Notes: generated from the letters alone by a model not told the origin. 58,531 bases of DNA from an uncultured Eubacteriales bacterium (GCA_900544545.1 UQVY01000013.1:1-58531); one strand, 5' to 3'; shown: positions 32,977 through 41,843, counted from the stretch's first letter. Numbers and translations: made by a program.

Positions 32977-33702
32977 ATGTACGATGCAATTTACGGGTTT
33001 TATAACAGAGTTATGAGCAAGGAGTGCGATTACGACAAATGGGCAGGGTATATCCTTCGTCTGGTCGGAAAGGGAGCTTCGGGCGTGGAGCTGGGCTGCG
33101 GAACGGGACTTATAACTTATAAGATGGCGGCGGCAGGCAAAAAACTCGTCGCGGTGGATTTGTCCGAAGAGATGCTCTTCGTCGCGGAAAGCAAAAAGAA
33201 AAGCTCGCCCTGCTCGCCCTGTTTCGTTTGCGCGGATATGAGGAAATTCACCTTTCCTTCGGGAATAGATTTCGTGTTTTCCGCCTGCGACGGCTTGAAT
33301 TACGTGAGCGGAGAGGAGCTTCCGCGGCTTATGAAAAGAATATACGCCTGTCTTAAAACGGGAGGAATTTTCACCTTCGACGTGTCTTCGGAATATAAAC
33401 TCCGTAAAATCATCGGTGATAAGGTGTTTTACATAGAGGACGGAAACGAGGTCTGTCTGTGGGTGAATAAGCCCGAAAACGACCGCGTTCGTATGGAGCT
33501 TACGCTTTTTACGCGGGAAAAGGACGGAAGATACGCGAGAACCTCCGAAAAGCAGACGCAATTCGTTCACAAGGAAGAGTTCCTTATGAATTGTATGAAA
33601 GAGGCGGGATTTTCGGACGTGAGAACCACGGACTTTCTTTCGGACGAGAGAAAAAATCCCGAGGCGGAAAGATTGCAGATACGGGGAATCAAAGCGCGCT
33701 GA
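32977..33702 (+). CDS. Class I SAM-dependent methyltransferase
   Basis: 241 aa. Begins MYDAIYGFYNRVMSKECDYDKW, typical of a Firmicutes methyltransferase group. SAM motif VELGCGTGLITYKMA (about 37-51), acidic ribose-binding end AVDLSEEML, motif II region IDFVFSACDGLNYV. Substrate unknown. There is no Shine-Dalgarno: only 7 bases separate the predicted -10 from the ATG, yet family similarity starts at this Met. hslO follows after 92 bases. Confidence 0.82.
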   Translation: MYDAIYGFYNRVMSKECDYDKWAGYILRLVGKGASGVELGCGTGLITYKMAAAGKKLVAVDLSEEMLFVAESKKKSSPCSPCFVCADMRKFTFPSGIDFVFSACDGLNYVSGEELPRLMKRIYACLKTGGIFTFDVSSEYKLRKIIGDKVFYIEDGNEVCLWVNKPENDRVRMELTLFTREKDGRYARTSEKQTQFVHKEEFLMNCMKEAGFSDVRTTDFLSDERKNPEAERLQIRGIKAR

Positions 33703-33794
33703 CGGAGAATCGGATTGTTAGCGGAAAGGGAGAGAACGGTTAGCGCAAACGACCGGAAAATACTTACTTCGGAAAATAAACGAGGAATCATATA

Positions 33795-34673
33795 ATGGCG
33801 AAAATGGTAAAAGCGTTGCTGGACGATCAGATAGCCCTGACCGTCATCAACAGCACGGACATAGTTAACGAAGCGATACGTATTCACGGATTGTCGCCCG
33901 TAGCGGCGGCGGCTCTCGGAAGGACGCTTACGATGGCGTCGATTATGGGGAGCGAACTCAAATCGGAGGACGACAGACTGACCGTACTTATCGGCGGAGG
34001 AGGAGAAATCGGCAAAATAACCGCCTGCGCCTTCAACACCGGAAACGTAAAGGGTTACGTGACGAATCCGAATTGTACGACGTACACGAACGAAAAGGGA
34101 AAACTCGACGTTAAAAGAGCGGTAGGCACCGACGGACTTTTGACCGTGATAAAAGACCTCGGGCTCAAAGAACCTTTCAGCGCGTCGGTAAAACTCGTTT
34201 CGGGCGAGATAGCCGAGGATTTCGCGCAGTATTTTCTGACGAGCGAGCAGAGAGCCACGGCGGTCGCTCTCGGAGTTCTTATAGACACGGACGGACGTTG
34301 CATCAACGCGGCGGGAGTATTCCTTCAGGTTCTTCCGTTATGCGGCGAAGAAGCCCTCAAAAAAGCCGAAACCGCAATCGAAAAGATTTCCTCGGGAGTG
34401 AGCGGAGCCGTTCCGACAGACATAGAAGGGTTTATAAACGGATACTTCGACGGATTCGATATCAAAATCACCGAAACGCGCGAAACCGAATACGCCTGCG
34501 ACTGCAACGAGGACAGAGTCGCGAGAGTCATTCGGAGCATAGGCAGAAACGAATGCGAGAAAATTCTCGAAACGGAACCTTATATAGAGGTCGCTTGTCA
34601 ATTCTGCAAGCGAGCTTATCGTTACGACAAAAAGGCGGTAGAGGATATTTTCAATGGGAAACGGGATAATTGA
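33795..34673 (+). CDS. hslO: Redox-regulated chaperone Hsp33
   Basis: 292 aa holdase switched on by oxidation and unfolding. N-terminal domain KALLDDQIALTVINSTDIVNEA; conserved GGGGEIGKIT; zinc-binding C-x-C at CDC (about 237-239) and C-x-x-C at CQFC (about 269-272) near the C-terminus, all four cysteines present. GAGGAAT precedes the ATG. Its last 20 bases overlap the next gene, so the two are probably coupled. Confidence 0.95.
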   Translation: MAKMVKALLDDQIALTVINSTDIVNEAIRIHGLSPVAAAALGRTLTMASIMGSELKSEDDRLTVLIGGGGEIGKITACAFNTGNVKGYVTNPNCTTYTNEKGKLDVKRAVGTDGLLTVIKDLGLKEPFSASVKLVSGEIAEDFAQYFLTSEQRATAVALGVLIDTDGRCINAAGVFLQVLPLCGEEALKKAETAIEKISSGVSGAVPTDIEGFINGYFDGFDIKITETRETEYACDCNEDRVARVIRSIGRNECEKILETEPYIEVACQFCKRAYRYDKKAVEDIFNGKRDN

Positions 34674-36363
34674 TTTTACGCTTTCGAGCGAAAGCCTAAT
34701 AAAAGAGGCCTTGGAATTCAAACGCGAAAAAAACGACGGAAAAGCCTTCGAACTTCTCGAGACCGCTATCGAAAACGCGGACAGCCCCGAAGCTTACGTC
34801 GAATACGCAAAAATGCTCAGCCTGTACGGCTGGGCGTTCGCAGGCTCCCTTCTTGCGCGAGGCTCGCTGATCTTTCCGGACAGCGAACTCATTAAAACGC
34901 ACCTGCTTTTCATAGTCGTGGTTCTGAGAGATCCGGAAGCTTATAAGATTTACTCGGGATACGTGAGAGGGACGCCGCCCGACCTTTCGAAAGTGGACGC
35001 GCTTATCCCCGAATACGTGGAGGCTATACGACTGGATCTCGAGGAAGGGGAGGAAGACGACGATGACGACGACGAATCCGACGAACCCGAACCCGTATAT
35101 CCGGCTTTAAGACTGACGGACGATTTCGACGACTGGCTCATAGAGCAGGACGAGGAAATCAGAAATATCGGAAAACGCGGACTTAAAAACTACTCGCCCG
35201 ACGCCCTCGAAAAATATATCGACGGGAAAATCAGGCTCGGAAGCGTTTTTACGGAATACGAAAAAATCACTCTCGGAGAGAATTTCTTTTCGATAGTCAG
35301 AACGGAAAAGGAGATTACTCCGCAGGAGGACGCAATCGCGCTTAAAATGCTCTACGTAGATAAAGCGTGGGAAAAACCGCTCTTTATCAAGGGAAAACTC
35401 TCCGAACGAAAAAGCCCCGAAGATAAGGCTCTCGCAAGAAAACTCCTCGACGCGCTCTCGAAAGAAGGAGAAGGCGAATCGGCAAGGGACGGAGCTTTCG
35501 CAGACAGAGAAGAGTTTACGCTCTATTACGCGATGAGACAGGAGCTTTACGAGGAGATATGCGCCTATTTCAGAAAATTTTTCGAGCCTTCGGAGATATG
35601 GACGGAAGAACTCGAATATTGCTACGGATACTCGTCGCTTATGACGGGAAGATACTCCGCAGCCGAAAAAAGCTTCGAGAACCTCAAGGCTTTGGACCCG
35701 TTTTCCTTATCGACGCACGCCGACCTTATTTATACGAGACTCATTAAGGAGGACCCCGAAAAATGGGCGTGCCTTAAAGACTTCGTTTGCAGCAACGTTA
35801 CCGCGCCGAAGGAAACTTCGACGAAGGTTTTCCGTAAAGTAGCGGAGACCGTGGACGAAAAGGACGCATTGAAGCTCGCGGCGGTTATGCTGAAAAACGA
35901 GAACAAGTCCTTTCCCTCAAGGGCAAGAGCCATAAGACAATGCAGACTTATGGCGAGCGATTTGTGGATAGATAAAACCGACGCTCTCAAAAAGGAACTC
36001 CGCGCGACGGAAAAGGGTACCGTTCTTTACGCAAACGAGCATATGGCTTACAGGATAGTCATAAACAGGCAACCCAAATTAAGAAAGATTTTCGAGGATT
36101 ATATATGTTCGAGCGTAAAGGCTTATCTTCCGCTCGACGAAGAAGTCCTTGCACAGGCGGCGGATATTCTCGACGATATGTACGACAGACTTAAGTTTGT
36201 AGATATCTCCCCCGAGAAACTTACGCCGCGCAGATATACGCTTGCGCAGATGACGCTTTTATGGAGGCTCGGACTTCCGGAAGGAGAGGTATTCAGAATC
36301 CTCGACAGAATCGGAATCACGAAAAAAAGCTTCATAAACTTCAGGGAGAGCCTTTACGAATGA
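34654..36363 (+). CDS. Large acidic helical-repeat (TPR-like) protein
   Basis: 569 aa, no signal peptide. The N-terminal 110 residues have alternating helix pairs (LIKEALEFKREKNDGKAFEL; AYVEYAKMLSLYGWAFAGSL) with TPR-like spacing, then an acidic linker with a run of Glu/Asp near 130-146. Further helix pairs follow (for example YCYGYSSLMTGRYSAAEKSF near 330). No catalytic motif. It overlaps hslO by 20 bases and shares ATGA with the next methyltransferase, so it sits in a coupled three-gene unit. I do not recognise a family; protein scaffolding is a guess from TPR-like repeats. Confidence 0.7.
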   Translation: MGNGIIDFTLSSESLIKEALEFKREKNDGKAFELLETAIENADSPEAYVEYAKMLSLYGWAFAGSLLARGSLIFPDSELIKTHLLFIVVVLRDPEAYKIYSGYVRGTPPDLSKVDALIPEYVEAIRLDLEEGEEDDDDDDESDEPEPVYPALRLTDDFDDWLIEQDEEIRNIGKRGLKNYSPDALEKYIDGKIRLGSVFTEYEKITLGENFFSIVRTEKEITPQEDAIALKMLYVDKAWEKPLFIKGKLSERKSPEDKALARKLLDALSKEGEGESARDGAFADREEFTLYYAMRQELYEEICAYFRKFFEPSEIWTEELEYCYGYSSLMTGRYSAAEKSFENLKALDPFSLSTHADLIYTRLIKEDPEKWACLKDFVCSNVTAPKETSTKVFRKVAETVDEKDALKLAAVMLKNENKSFPSRARAIRQCRLMASDLWIDKTDALKKELRATEKGTVLYANEHMAYRIVINRQPKLRKIFEDYICSSVKAYLPLDEEVLAQAADILDDMYDRLKFVDISPEKLTPRRYTLAQMTLLWRLGLPEGEVFRILDRIGITKKSFINFRESLYE

Positions 36364-37532
36364 AAAATCCGACGGAAAACGGAACGGTTATGGATAAGAG
36401 CATTGCGGATTACATAGATCGGCATACGGATTTCGGACTTATCTCTATCAGCGGAAACAGAAAGGGCAAAACGAAGAAAATTACCGTAAGGCCCGTGGAA
36501 ACGAAGGACGGAAGAATATTTCAGGCGGAAAGCATAGCCGAAAATAAGGCTTATCACGTCAACCTCGAAAAGGACGAGCTTATAGACTGGCTTTCGGAAA
36601 ACGCGGGAGATTTCCGTCAGTACGTAGTGGGCTCGCCATCCGAAACCGCAACCTTTCTCGTTTCGAAAAAAGGAAAGATAAACCTTAGTTTGTCGGCGGG
36701 AAGAAAGGAAAAACAGGATTGCTCGCACGACAGGAAAAAAGACAGGATTCTCCGCCCGGAAGAGGGCATCCCCGCGCTCGCGGACCTCGGAGTTACGACT
36801 CCGGACGGGAAAATCATAAAAAGCAAGAGCGATAAATTCCGTCAGATAGACAGATTCGTCAGAATCATCGCGGAAACGGTAACCGACGCGAAGGACGGAT
36901 TCACGATTCTGGATTTCGGCTGCGGAAAATCGTACCTTACGTTTATTATCTATTGGTATTTTACCGCGGTCAGAGGGATAAAGGTCAGAATCGTCGGCTA
37001 CGACCTCAAAAAGGACGTCGTGGATTTCTGCAACGAAACCGCAAGGCGTTACGGATACGAAAATCTTGTTTTCAACTGCGGCGACGTCAATAAAACGGAC
37101 TTCCCCGATAAAGTCGATATGATAGTAAGCCTTCACGCCTGTGACAAAGCGACCGACGCGGCGCTATATTACGCGGTGAAAAAGGGCGTGAGATACGTCT
37201 TCAGCGTCCCTTGCTGTCAGCACGAAATCAACCTTTCCGTTCACGAGGGAGGAGATCTCGATATACTTCTTACCGACGGAATAATCAGGGACAGAACCTG
37301 CGCGCTCCTGACCGACGCCATAAGAACGGATATCCTGAGGCATTGCGGATACGAGGTCGGGATCCTCGAATTCGTGGAATTTGCGCATTCACCCAAAAAT
37401 CTTATGCTCAAAGCCGTTTTCACGGGAAAGAAAAAACCACTTCCGGATATAGACGGACTTATGAAAAGGTACGGATTCACTCAGGAGCTTTGGCGCAGAC
37501 TCTCGGAGGACGGAATTATCGACCGAAAGTAA
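36360..37532 (+). CDS. SAM-dependent methyltransferase (Methyltransf_32-like)
   Basis: 390 aa from the ATG at 36360, which overlaps the previous stop as ATGA. An N-terminal domain (1-150) is followed by a Rossmann methyltransferase: ILDFGCGKSYLTFIIYW, acidic GYDLKKDVV, NCGDVNKTDF, then the characteristic VSLHACDKATDAAL and VPCCQHEINL. The latter Cys-Cys-Gln-His-Glu pattern marks a group sometimes assigned to RNA or protein methylation. The C-terminal EFAHSPKNLMLKA is also conserved. Substrate unknown. A longer frame upstream lies within the previous gene and is not used. Confidence 0.8.
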   Translation: MKNPTENGTVMDKSIADYIDRHTDFGLISISGNRKGKTKKITVRPVETKDGRIFQAESIAENKAYHVNLEKDELIDWLSENAGDFRQYVVGSPSETATFLVSKKGKINLSLSAGRKEKQDCSHDRKKDRILRPEEGIPALADLGVTTPDGKIIKSKSDKFRQIDRFVRIIAETVTDAKDGFTILDFGCGKSYLTFIIYWYFTAVRGIKVRIVGYDLKKDVVDFCNETARRYGYENLVFNCGDVNKTDFPDKVDMIVSLHACDKATDAALYYAVKKGVRYVFSVPCCQHEINLSVHEGGDLDILLTDGIIRDRTCALLTDAIRTDILRHCGYEVGILEFVEFAHSPKNLMLKAVFTGKKKPLPDIDGLMKRYGFTQELWRRLSEDGIIDRK

Positions 37533-37561
37533 AAACTATTCGCGGAAAAGCGGAGGTAAAA

Positions 37562-39493
37562 ATGAAAAAAACGATTCTGATACTGGCAGCCTTATTGATT
37601 TTATTGATTCCGATAGCCGGCACGCAGACACTTTACGAGACGCGGACCGCTTATGCGGACGGCAGCGTCAGCGGAGTATATCTTCTCGGCACGACCTCTA
37701 TGGACGGGGATTCGTCGAGATTGTTTTTCAGTATGAATTTTTATTCTTCGGGAACGGTGGGAAGAAGCTGCGTGAGTATTTACGAGGAAAAGAACGGAGT
37801 TCTTACCGATTCGGGCAGAACCGTCGATTTCACCGGAAAAATCAAAAGAGTAAGATACGGCTTCAACTGCCTGTTCGTACATATAGGAGATACGCTTTAT
37901 TTCGTAGATATTTCGAGGTCGGATTCGACTCCGAGAGCAGTGCTTCTTCAGAAGGAGCTTCTGACCTTCGAGGCGGACGAGCAGTACGTTTACTGCGTTT
38001 TCGACGGAGGAGAGGGCGAACTTACTTACAGCAAAACGTCCGTAACTTCCTTCGCGGACGAGGCGTATAAGATTCCCTTCAAGGGCAGCCTCCTTCCCTT
38101 CTCCTCGGTCGTCGATATCCACGCAAACGACGGCAAGCTCTATATTCTCGACGGAGAAGGAAAACTGCTTATCCGCGACGTTATGACCGACTCGGACGTA
38201 ATCGTAAAAGACCTCGAACTCGAAGGCTCCCTCCCCGAAAAGATAGTTTCCGTCGGAAGCGTTACCTTCCTCGTTTACGGAGCGGAGCTTATAAGCGTTC
38301 CGAAATCGTCGCAGGAGACCGTAAGACTTTCGCTCTCGGAGGCGGGAAAAATCACCGTCGGCGACGTCGCCGCGTCCGAAAACAGAATCTACGTCCTCGA
38401 TACCGACGATTCGGACGGAACGAGAGATATCAAGGAATTCGTGTACGAGAACGGAACACTCAGTTACGCGGGAGTGGCTCTCGGGAACTGCACGCTCGAC
38501 GCGGAGCTTCCGAATTTCAGCGAAAATACCTTCAGCAACGCCGTTATAAGCGGAAAATACGAAATCGTTTACGCGCTTTCCTATCCGTCGAACGTGGTTT
38601 ATACGCACGAGGAGGGCGGAGAGCTTTACCTCAAGGGACAGGTTCTTTCACCCGACGAACCCGTGCTTATCCTCAATTACGACACCGCAAGAGAGTTTTA
38701 TCTCATCGTTTATAAGGGAAAACTCGGATATATAGTCAAAAACGACGCGACGCTTTCGGTCGCTCACGACCTCTTCAAAGAAATCAAACCCGACGTGGCG
38801 GGAAGATACAGAAAGGGCGTGAATCAGACGCTTACCGTGTTTTCCGTGCCGAGCAGCGGCGGAGGCAACGCGTTCGGTCGGGATTATCCGACGACGGGCA
38901 AAAATTCCGTGCAGGTGCAGGTGCTTTACGAGCTTCAGGGCTTCGATTCGGACGGAGTTAAGTGGGTTTACGCCTATTACAGAGACGAAAACGGGCTTTC
39001 GAGATACTGTTTCGTGCTGAGCGGCGACCTCACCGACAGCAAAAACGGAGAAGTCGTGTATACTCTTATGAAAGCAAGTCCGGATTTCGGCAAAAAACTC
39101 AGAGTCTACGAGAGCGATTCCGCGCTTTCCGCAGAAGTCGCGGCCGTTCCGAGCGGCACGCAGGTCAAGGTTTACGAGAGCCACGAGAATCCGGACGGAA
39201 GGGAAATGTGCTTCGTAAAGGTCGAAGTCGGCGGGAAAATCTATTCGGGATACGTCTTCGCGGACAAACTCGTCAAAGTCGGAGAGCTTTCTTCAAACGA
39301 AAAAGTAGCGATAGGACTGGCGATTCTCGCGGTTTCTCTCGTCGCGGGAGTTATCGTCCTCGTGAAAGTCGTCCGCAAAAAGAGCAGAAAAGCCCCCGAT
39401 ATTACCTCGGGAGCAAGCCTGTCCGAAAAACCGCTCAGGAAAAACCGCGAAAAGGACAGGGACGACGGCTACGGCGACGATATCGGATTCTGA
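37562..39493 (+). CDS. Exported, C-terminally membrane-anchored protein with beta-rich repeats
   Basis: 643 aa. Signal peptide KTILILAALLILLIPIAGT, a long extracellular part, one transmembrane helix near the C-terminus (IGLAILAVSLVAGVIVLVKV), then a basic and acidic cytosolic tail. The extracellular part alternates short strands and turns (LFVHIGDTLYFVDISRS; GKLYILDGEGKLLIRD), suggesting a beta-propeller, followed by SH3-like segments near 430-560 (YVFADKLV end). GGAGG upstream of the ATG at 37562 decides the start; the frame continues upstream into the previous gene. Function unknown. Confidence 0.72.
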   Translation: MKKTILILAALLILLIPIAGTQTLYETRTAYADGSVSGVYLLGTTSMDGDSSRLFFSMNFYSSGTVGRSCVSIYEEKNGVLTDSGRTVDFTGKIKRVRYGFNCLFVHIGDTLYFVDISRSDSTPRAVLLQKELLTFEADEQYVYCVFDGGEGELTYSKTSVTSFADEAYKIPFKGSLLPFSSVVDIHANDGKLYILDGEGKLLIRDVMTDSDVIVKDLELEGSLPEKIVSVGSVTFLVYGAELISVPKSSQETVRLSLSEAGKITVGDVAASENRIYVLDTDDSDGTRDIKEFVYENGTLSYAGVALGNCTLDAELPNFSENTFSNAVISGKYEIVYALSYPSNVVYTHEEGGELYLKGQVLSPDEPVLILNYDTAREFYLIVYKGKLGYIVKNDATLSVAHDLFKEIKPDVAGRYRKGVNQTLTVFSVPSSGGGNAFGRDYPTTGKNSVQVQVLYELQGFDSDGVKWVYAYYRDENGLSRYCFVLSGDLTDSKNGEVVYTLMKASPDFGKKLRVYESDSALSAEVAAVPSGTQVKVYESHENPDGREMCFVKVEVGGKIYSGYVFADKLVKVGELSSNEKVAIGLAILAVSLVAGVIVLVKVVRKKSRKAPDITSGASLSEKPLRKNREKDRDDGYGDDIGF

Positions 39494-39523
39494 GTTTTGC
39501 CGATATCGATAAAATTGCAGAAA

Positions 39524-39589
39524 GTTGAGTTTGTTGAACGAATAGGCGGAGTTTGTTGAACGAGTACGGCAGGTTCGCGCAACGAAATT
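39524..39589 (+). repeat. Three 22-base tandem copies after the exported-protein gene
   Basis: Units 39524-39545, 39546-39567 and 39568-39589 share G(T/C)(T/G)GAGTTTGTTGAACGA. They start 30 bases past the stop. CGATATCG at the gene's end recurs at 39501, so the duplications may once have included the stop. Confidence 0.8.
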
Positions 39590-39686
39590 CGGATTACGCC
39601 TTCGGAAAGGAAAAAGAAAAACGCAGAGGAACGGAGAAATCCGCGACTGCTAAAAAAATATACGGGAGTTAAAGCACGAATAACGG

Positions 39687-39716
39687 TTGACAAAACTCCG
39701 CGGATTTTGGTATAAT
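39687..39716 (+). promoter_or_regulatory. Promoter of the GNAT gene
   Basis: TTGACA (39687-39692), 18 bases, TATAAT (39711-39716); leader about 12 bases. Confidence 0.8.
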
Positions 39717-39735
39717 TATCGGGCGCAGGTGAGAA

Positions 39736-40239
39736 ATGAACTTTTTTCAAAGGCTCGAAACGTCGGTCGGCGACGGTTTTTCGGGCGGAAGAATCAGATT
39801 TTCGCGGGTAAAAGACGCGGAGGACGTGGAATTTGTAGCGGAAAAATGCCGCATAAGCGACGAGCAGAGGAGCTTCGTCAGGTCGGGCGGATATTGTTTG
39901 GGAATGGCTTATATTAAGCCCGAAAACGAGTATCCGTGCATTATCCGCAACGAAAACGGCGAGAGAATCGGGTTTATCGACCTTCGCAAACGGAGCGGAG
40001 AGGTCGAGGGCCTGTCTTTCGTTTGCTTTCTCGACGTCGGATTTCAGGGCAAAGGCTACGGTTACGAGGCAATTTCGCTCGCGCTGAAGATTTTCGGCGA
40101 GATTTTTCCCGAATTTCCGGTGATTCTTGCGGTCAAACGGAAAAATACGCACGCGCGCGGGCTTTACGAGAAACTCGGCTTCGTCAATCGCGGGGACGCG
40201 TCGGAAAGCGAGATTCTTTACGTCAAAGACGGAAAATAG
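39736..40239 (+). CDS. GNAT family N-acetyltransferase
   Basis: 167 aa with the GNAT fold: FSRVKDAEDVEFVAEKCR, the acetyl-CoA motif LDVGFQGKGYGYEAISLAL (Q/R-x-x-G-x-G/A form, about 97-115) and NTHARGLYEKLGFVNRG. Substrate unknown; the RimJ/RimL-like C-terminus is common among GNATs acting on amines or protein N-termini. Weak GGTGAG before the ATG. Confidence 0.82.
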   Translation: MNFFQRLETSVGDGFSGGRIRFSRVKDAEDVEFVAEKCRISDEQRSFVRSGGYCLGMAYIKPENEYPCIIRNENGERIGFIDLRKRSGEVEGLSFVCFLDVGFQGKGYGYEAISLALKIFGEIFPEFPVILAVKRKNTHARGLYEKLGFVNRGDASESEILYVKDGK

Positions 40240-40314
40240 CGCAAAATCGGGGTTTTGGAGGGTTATCGAAGCGGTCATAACGAGGCGGTCTTGAAAGGCA
40301 CTTTATTTGAGGTG

Positions 40315-40523
40315 GTCAAAACGATAACGAAAATTCTACAAACTTTTCGGCAGGTTGTTCAATCCTCGTAAAAACCTCTTGTATTTACTGACTTTTCGTG
40401 GTATAATAGCCAAGAGTAAAAGCAGTCAAAACGACAGCAAAATTTCTACAAATTTTTTGTTAGCACTGTTTTTTCTACAAATTTTTCTACAAATATATAT
40501 GCGAGCAGTCTATTTTTGTAGAA
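40315..40523 (+). repeat. Direct and inverted TTCTACAAATTTTT repeats upstream of tRNA-Ser
   Basis: Direct copies at 40334-40347 (one variant base), 40444-40457, 40473-40486 and 40485-40496 (partial), and an inverted copy TTTTTGTAGAA at 40513-40523. GTCAAAACGA precedes the first two copies, making a unit of about 35 bases at a 108-base distance. No gene is seen in 40240-40584. Confidence 0.75.
40379..40407 (+). promoter_or_regulatory. Candidate promoter upstream of tRNA-Ser
   Basis: TTGTAT (40379-40384), 17 bases, TATAAT (40402-40407), 180 bases before the tRNA. It may drive the tRNA with a long leader containing the repeats. Confidence 0.45.
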
Positions 40524-40584
40524 GTTCAATGGTCAAAAAAACCAAGCGATTGATTGCTCAAAAATACGCTCAAAGACATCATTT

Positions 40585-40678
40585 GGAAGGTTGGCAGAGT
40601 CTGGTTGAATGCACTCGACTTGAAATCGAACGACGCCTTGATCGGTGTCCGGGGGTTCGAATCCCTCACCTTCCGCCA
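40585..40678 (+). tRNA. tRNA-Ser (anticodon UGA), CCA encoded
   Basis: 94 bases. Acceptor stem GGAAGGT pairs with ACCTTCC (40668-40674), discriminator G then CCA. D-arm TGGCAGAGTCTGGTTGAATG; anticodon loop CTTGAAA giving UGA; a long variable arm (ACGCCTTGATCGGTGT region) typical of tRNA-Ser; T-loop GTTCGAATCC. One terminal C-A mismatch in the anticodon stem. It lies at the border between host-like and AT-rich foreign sequence. Confidence 0.95.
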
Positions 40679-40682
40679 ACGC

Positions 40683-40709
40683 CCCGGCAGGAATGTCGGG
40701 ATTTTTTTT
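40683..40709 (+). terminator. Terminator of tRNA-Ser
   Basis: CCCGGCA (40683-40689), GGAA loop, TGTCGGG (40694-40700, one G-T), then eight T. Confidence 0.88.
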
Positions 40710-40744
40710 AGACAAAAGGAGATGCGCAATGGACGAAAATAATA

Positions 40745-40773
40745 TTGACTTTTTAAGAAAAGTGTGCTATAAT
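40745..40773 (+). promoter_or_regulatory. Promoter at the start of the accessory region
   Basis: TTGACT (40745-40750), 17 bases, TATAAT (40768-40773). Confidence 0.75.
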
Positions 40774-40779
40774 ATAATC

Positions 40780-40957
40780 GCACAGTTAAGTAGGACCGTT
40801 ATAAGTTTCAATTTTTACACAACTCCGACAAAATATTTGCTATGTTTTACCGAGTGGTCTATACTGTGAAAGCTATATAGATAATTTTGGTAAATAACAA
40901 TATAGCGCGTAGGATTGTGGGGCGTTGTGTGTCCCTATGTTCCTACGCGCTGTTTTT
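40780..40957 (+). ncRNA. Putative small RNA or attenuated leader
   Basis: The promoter at 40745-40773 would give a transcript of about 178 bases. It ends at an 11-bp perfect hairpin, AGCGCGTAGGA (40904-40914) with TCCTACGCGCT (40941-40951), followed by GTTTTT. The long loop has an inner GGGG/TCCC pairing chance. No sizeable reading frame lies within. It is either an independent sRNA or a leader controlling the lipoprotein/peptidase genes downstream. Confidence 0.45.
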
Positions 40958-41072
40958 ATATCAATGATAGGAGGATAGACCAATGGGCTATTGTTATTTG
41001 TTACAATTTGTTTTGAAGGCAAAAAAGAGGTGCAATAGAATTAACCAAAACTTGTTAAAAGGAGGTAGTTTT

Positions 41073-41702
41073 ATGAAAGAGCGAGCATGCGGCAGTAAAG
41101 CGTTTTGGCTAATTATGCTTGCGTTTTTAATGACGTTTTCGTTGGTTGGATGCAGTGGTGAAAAAGACGTTGGACTAAAAGGAGGATTTGAATCAGGGTC
41201 AGGTGAGCCCTCGCCGTCTATTAACGTTGCGTTTATAACTGAGAAATCACGACTAAAAGTCGGCGAGGATTTGACTGTAACTGTTTGTTACGGCTCAAAT
41301 AACGGTACGGCAACAATCGATCCCTCTCCCTTGGCCGTTACGGCAGAATTACTCATGAATCGTGGGCATTTTCGTGACGGTATAGAAAATCCCAAGCCGA
41401 TTGGAGAAGACATATTATTACGGAAAATAGCAGACTTTGGGGCGGAAGAGTACAAGTGGATAATAGAAGCCAACGGAAAATTTGTTGGCAAGCAAGAAAC
41501 CGTACTGATCCCCGCGGAATGGTTTATTGACGATATTGGAGCCTTCTCTTGGGTGTTGACTTCACTTTGCACCTTTTCCGAAGACAGTCCTGAAAGGGAA
41601 ATACGGGAAAGCGACAGCATAGCGTTATACTACAGAATAGACGGAGAAAACGTTATACTCTATGCGAGTTTCCACGATTTCGTCAATGACGTACGAAAGT
41701 GA
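41073..41702 (+). CDS. Putative lipoprotein of unknown function
   Basis: 209 aa from the ATG at 41073 (AAGGAGG 9 bases upstream). Signal AFWLIMLAFLMTFSLVG with lipobox ending in Cys 23 (LVGC). The mature part (about 186 aa) looks like a beta-sandwich (LKVGEDLTVTVCYGSNNGTA) and has no recognised family. An in-frame ATG at 40983 also has GGAGGA, which would add 30 residues in front of the signal; I consider this less likely. The peptidase gene begins 33 bases after its stop, so they may act together at the cell surface. Codon use is AT-rich, unlike the chromosome part. Confidence 0.7.
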   Translation: MKERACGSKAFWLIMLAFLMTFSLVGCSGEKDVGLKGGFESGSGEPSPSINVAFITEKSRLKVGEDLTVTVCYGSNNGTATIDPSPLAVTAELLMNRGHFRDGIENPKPIGEDILLRKIADFGAEEYKWIIEANGKFVGKQETVLIPAEWFIDDIGAFSWVLTSLCTFSEDSPEREIRESDSIALYYRIDGENVILYASFHDFVNDVRK

Positions 41703-41735
41703 CATCAAAAAAACAAACATTGGAGGTAATTTATT

Positions 41736-41840
41736 ATGTATAAAGCTAAAATACGAAATAGCTTAATGGCGGCTTTGATTTTGCTTTGTTTCTTGGTGTG
41801 CGGTATTCTTTACTCTAATACGGGGGTCAATGCTGCTTAG
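41736..41840 (+). other. Signal-peptide reading frame ended by in-frame UAG
   Basis: GGAGG (41722-41726), then an ATG at 41736 encoding 34 residues: a basic start, hydrophobic core LMAALILLCFLVCGILY and a cleavage-type end VNAA. The next codon is TAG (41838-41840). The frame continues without a break as the metallopeptidase (Ala-Met-Pro-Ser onward). So the secretion signal and ribosome binding site of that protein lie in front of a stop codon. Confidence 0.85.
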
Positions 41841-41843
41841 GCA

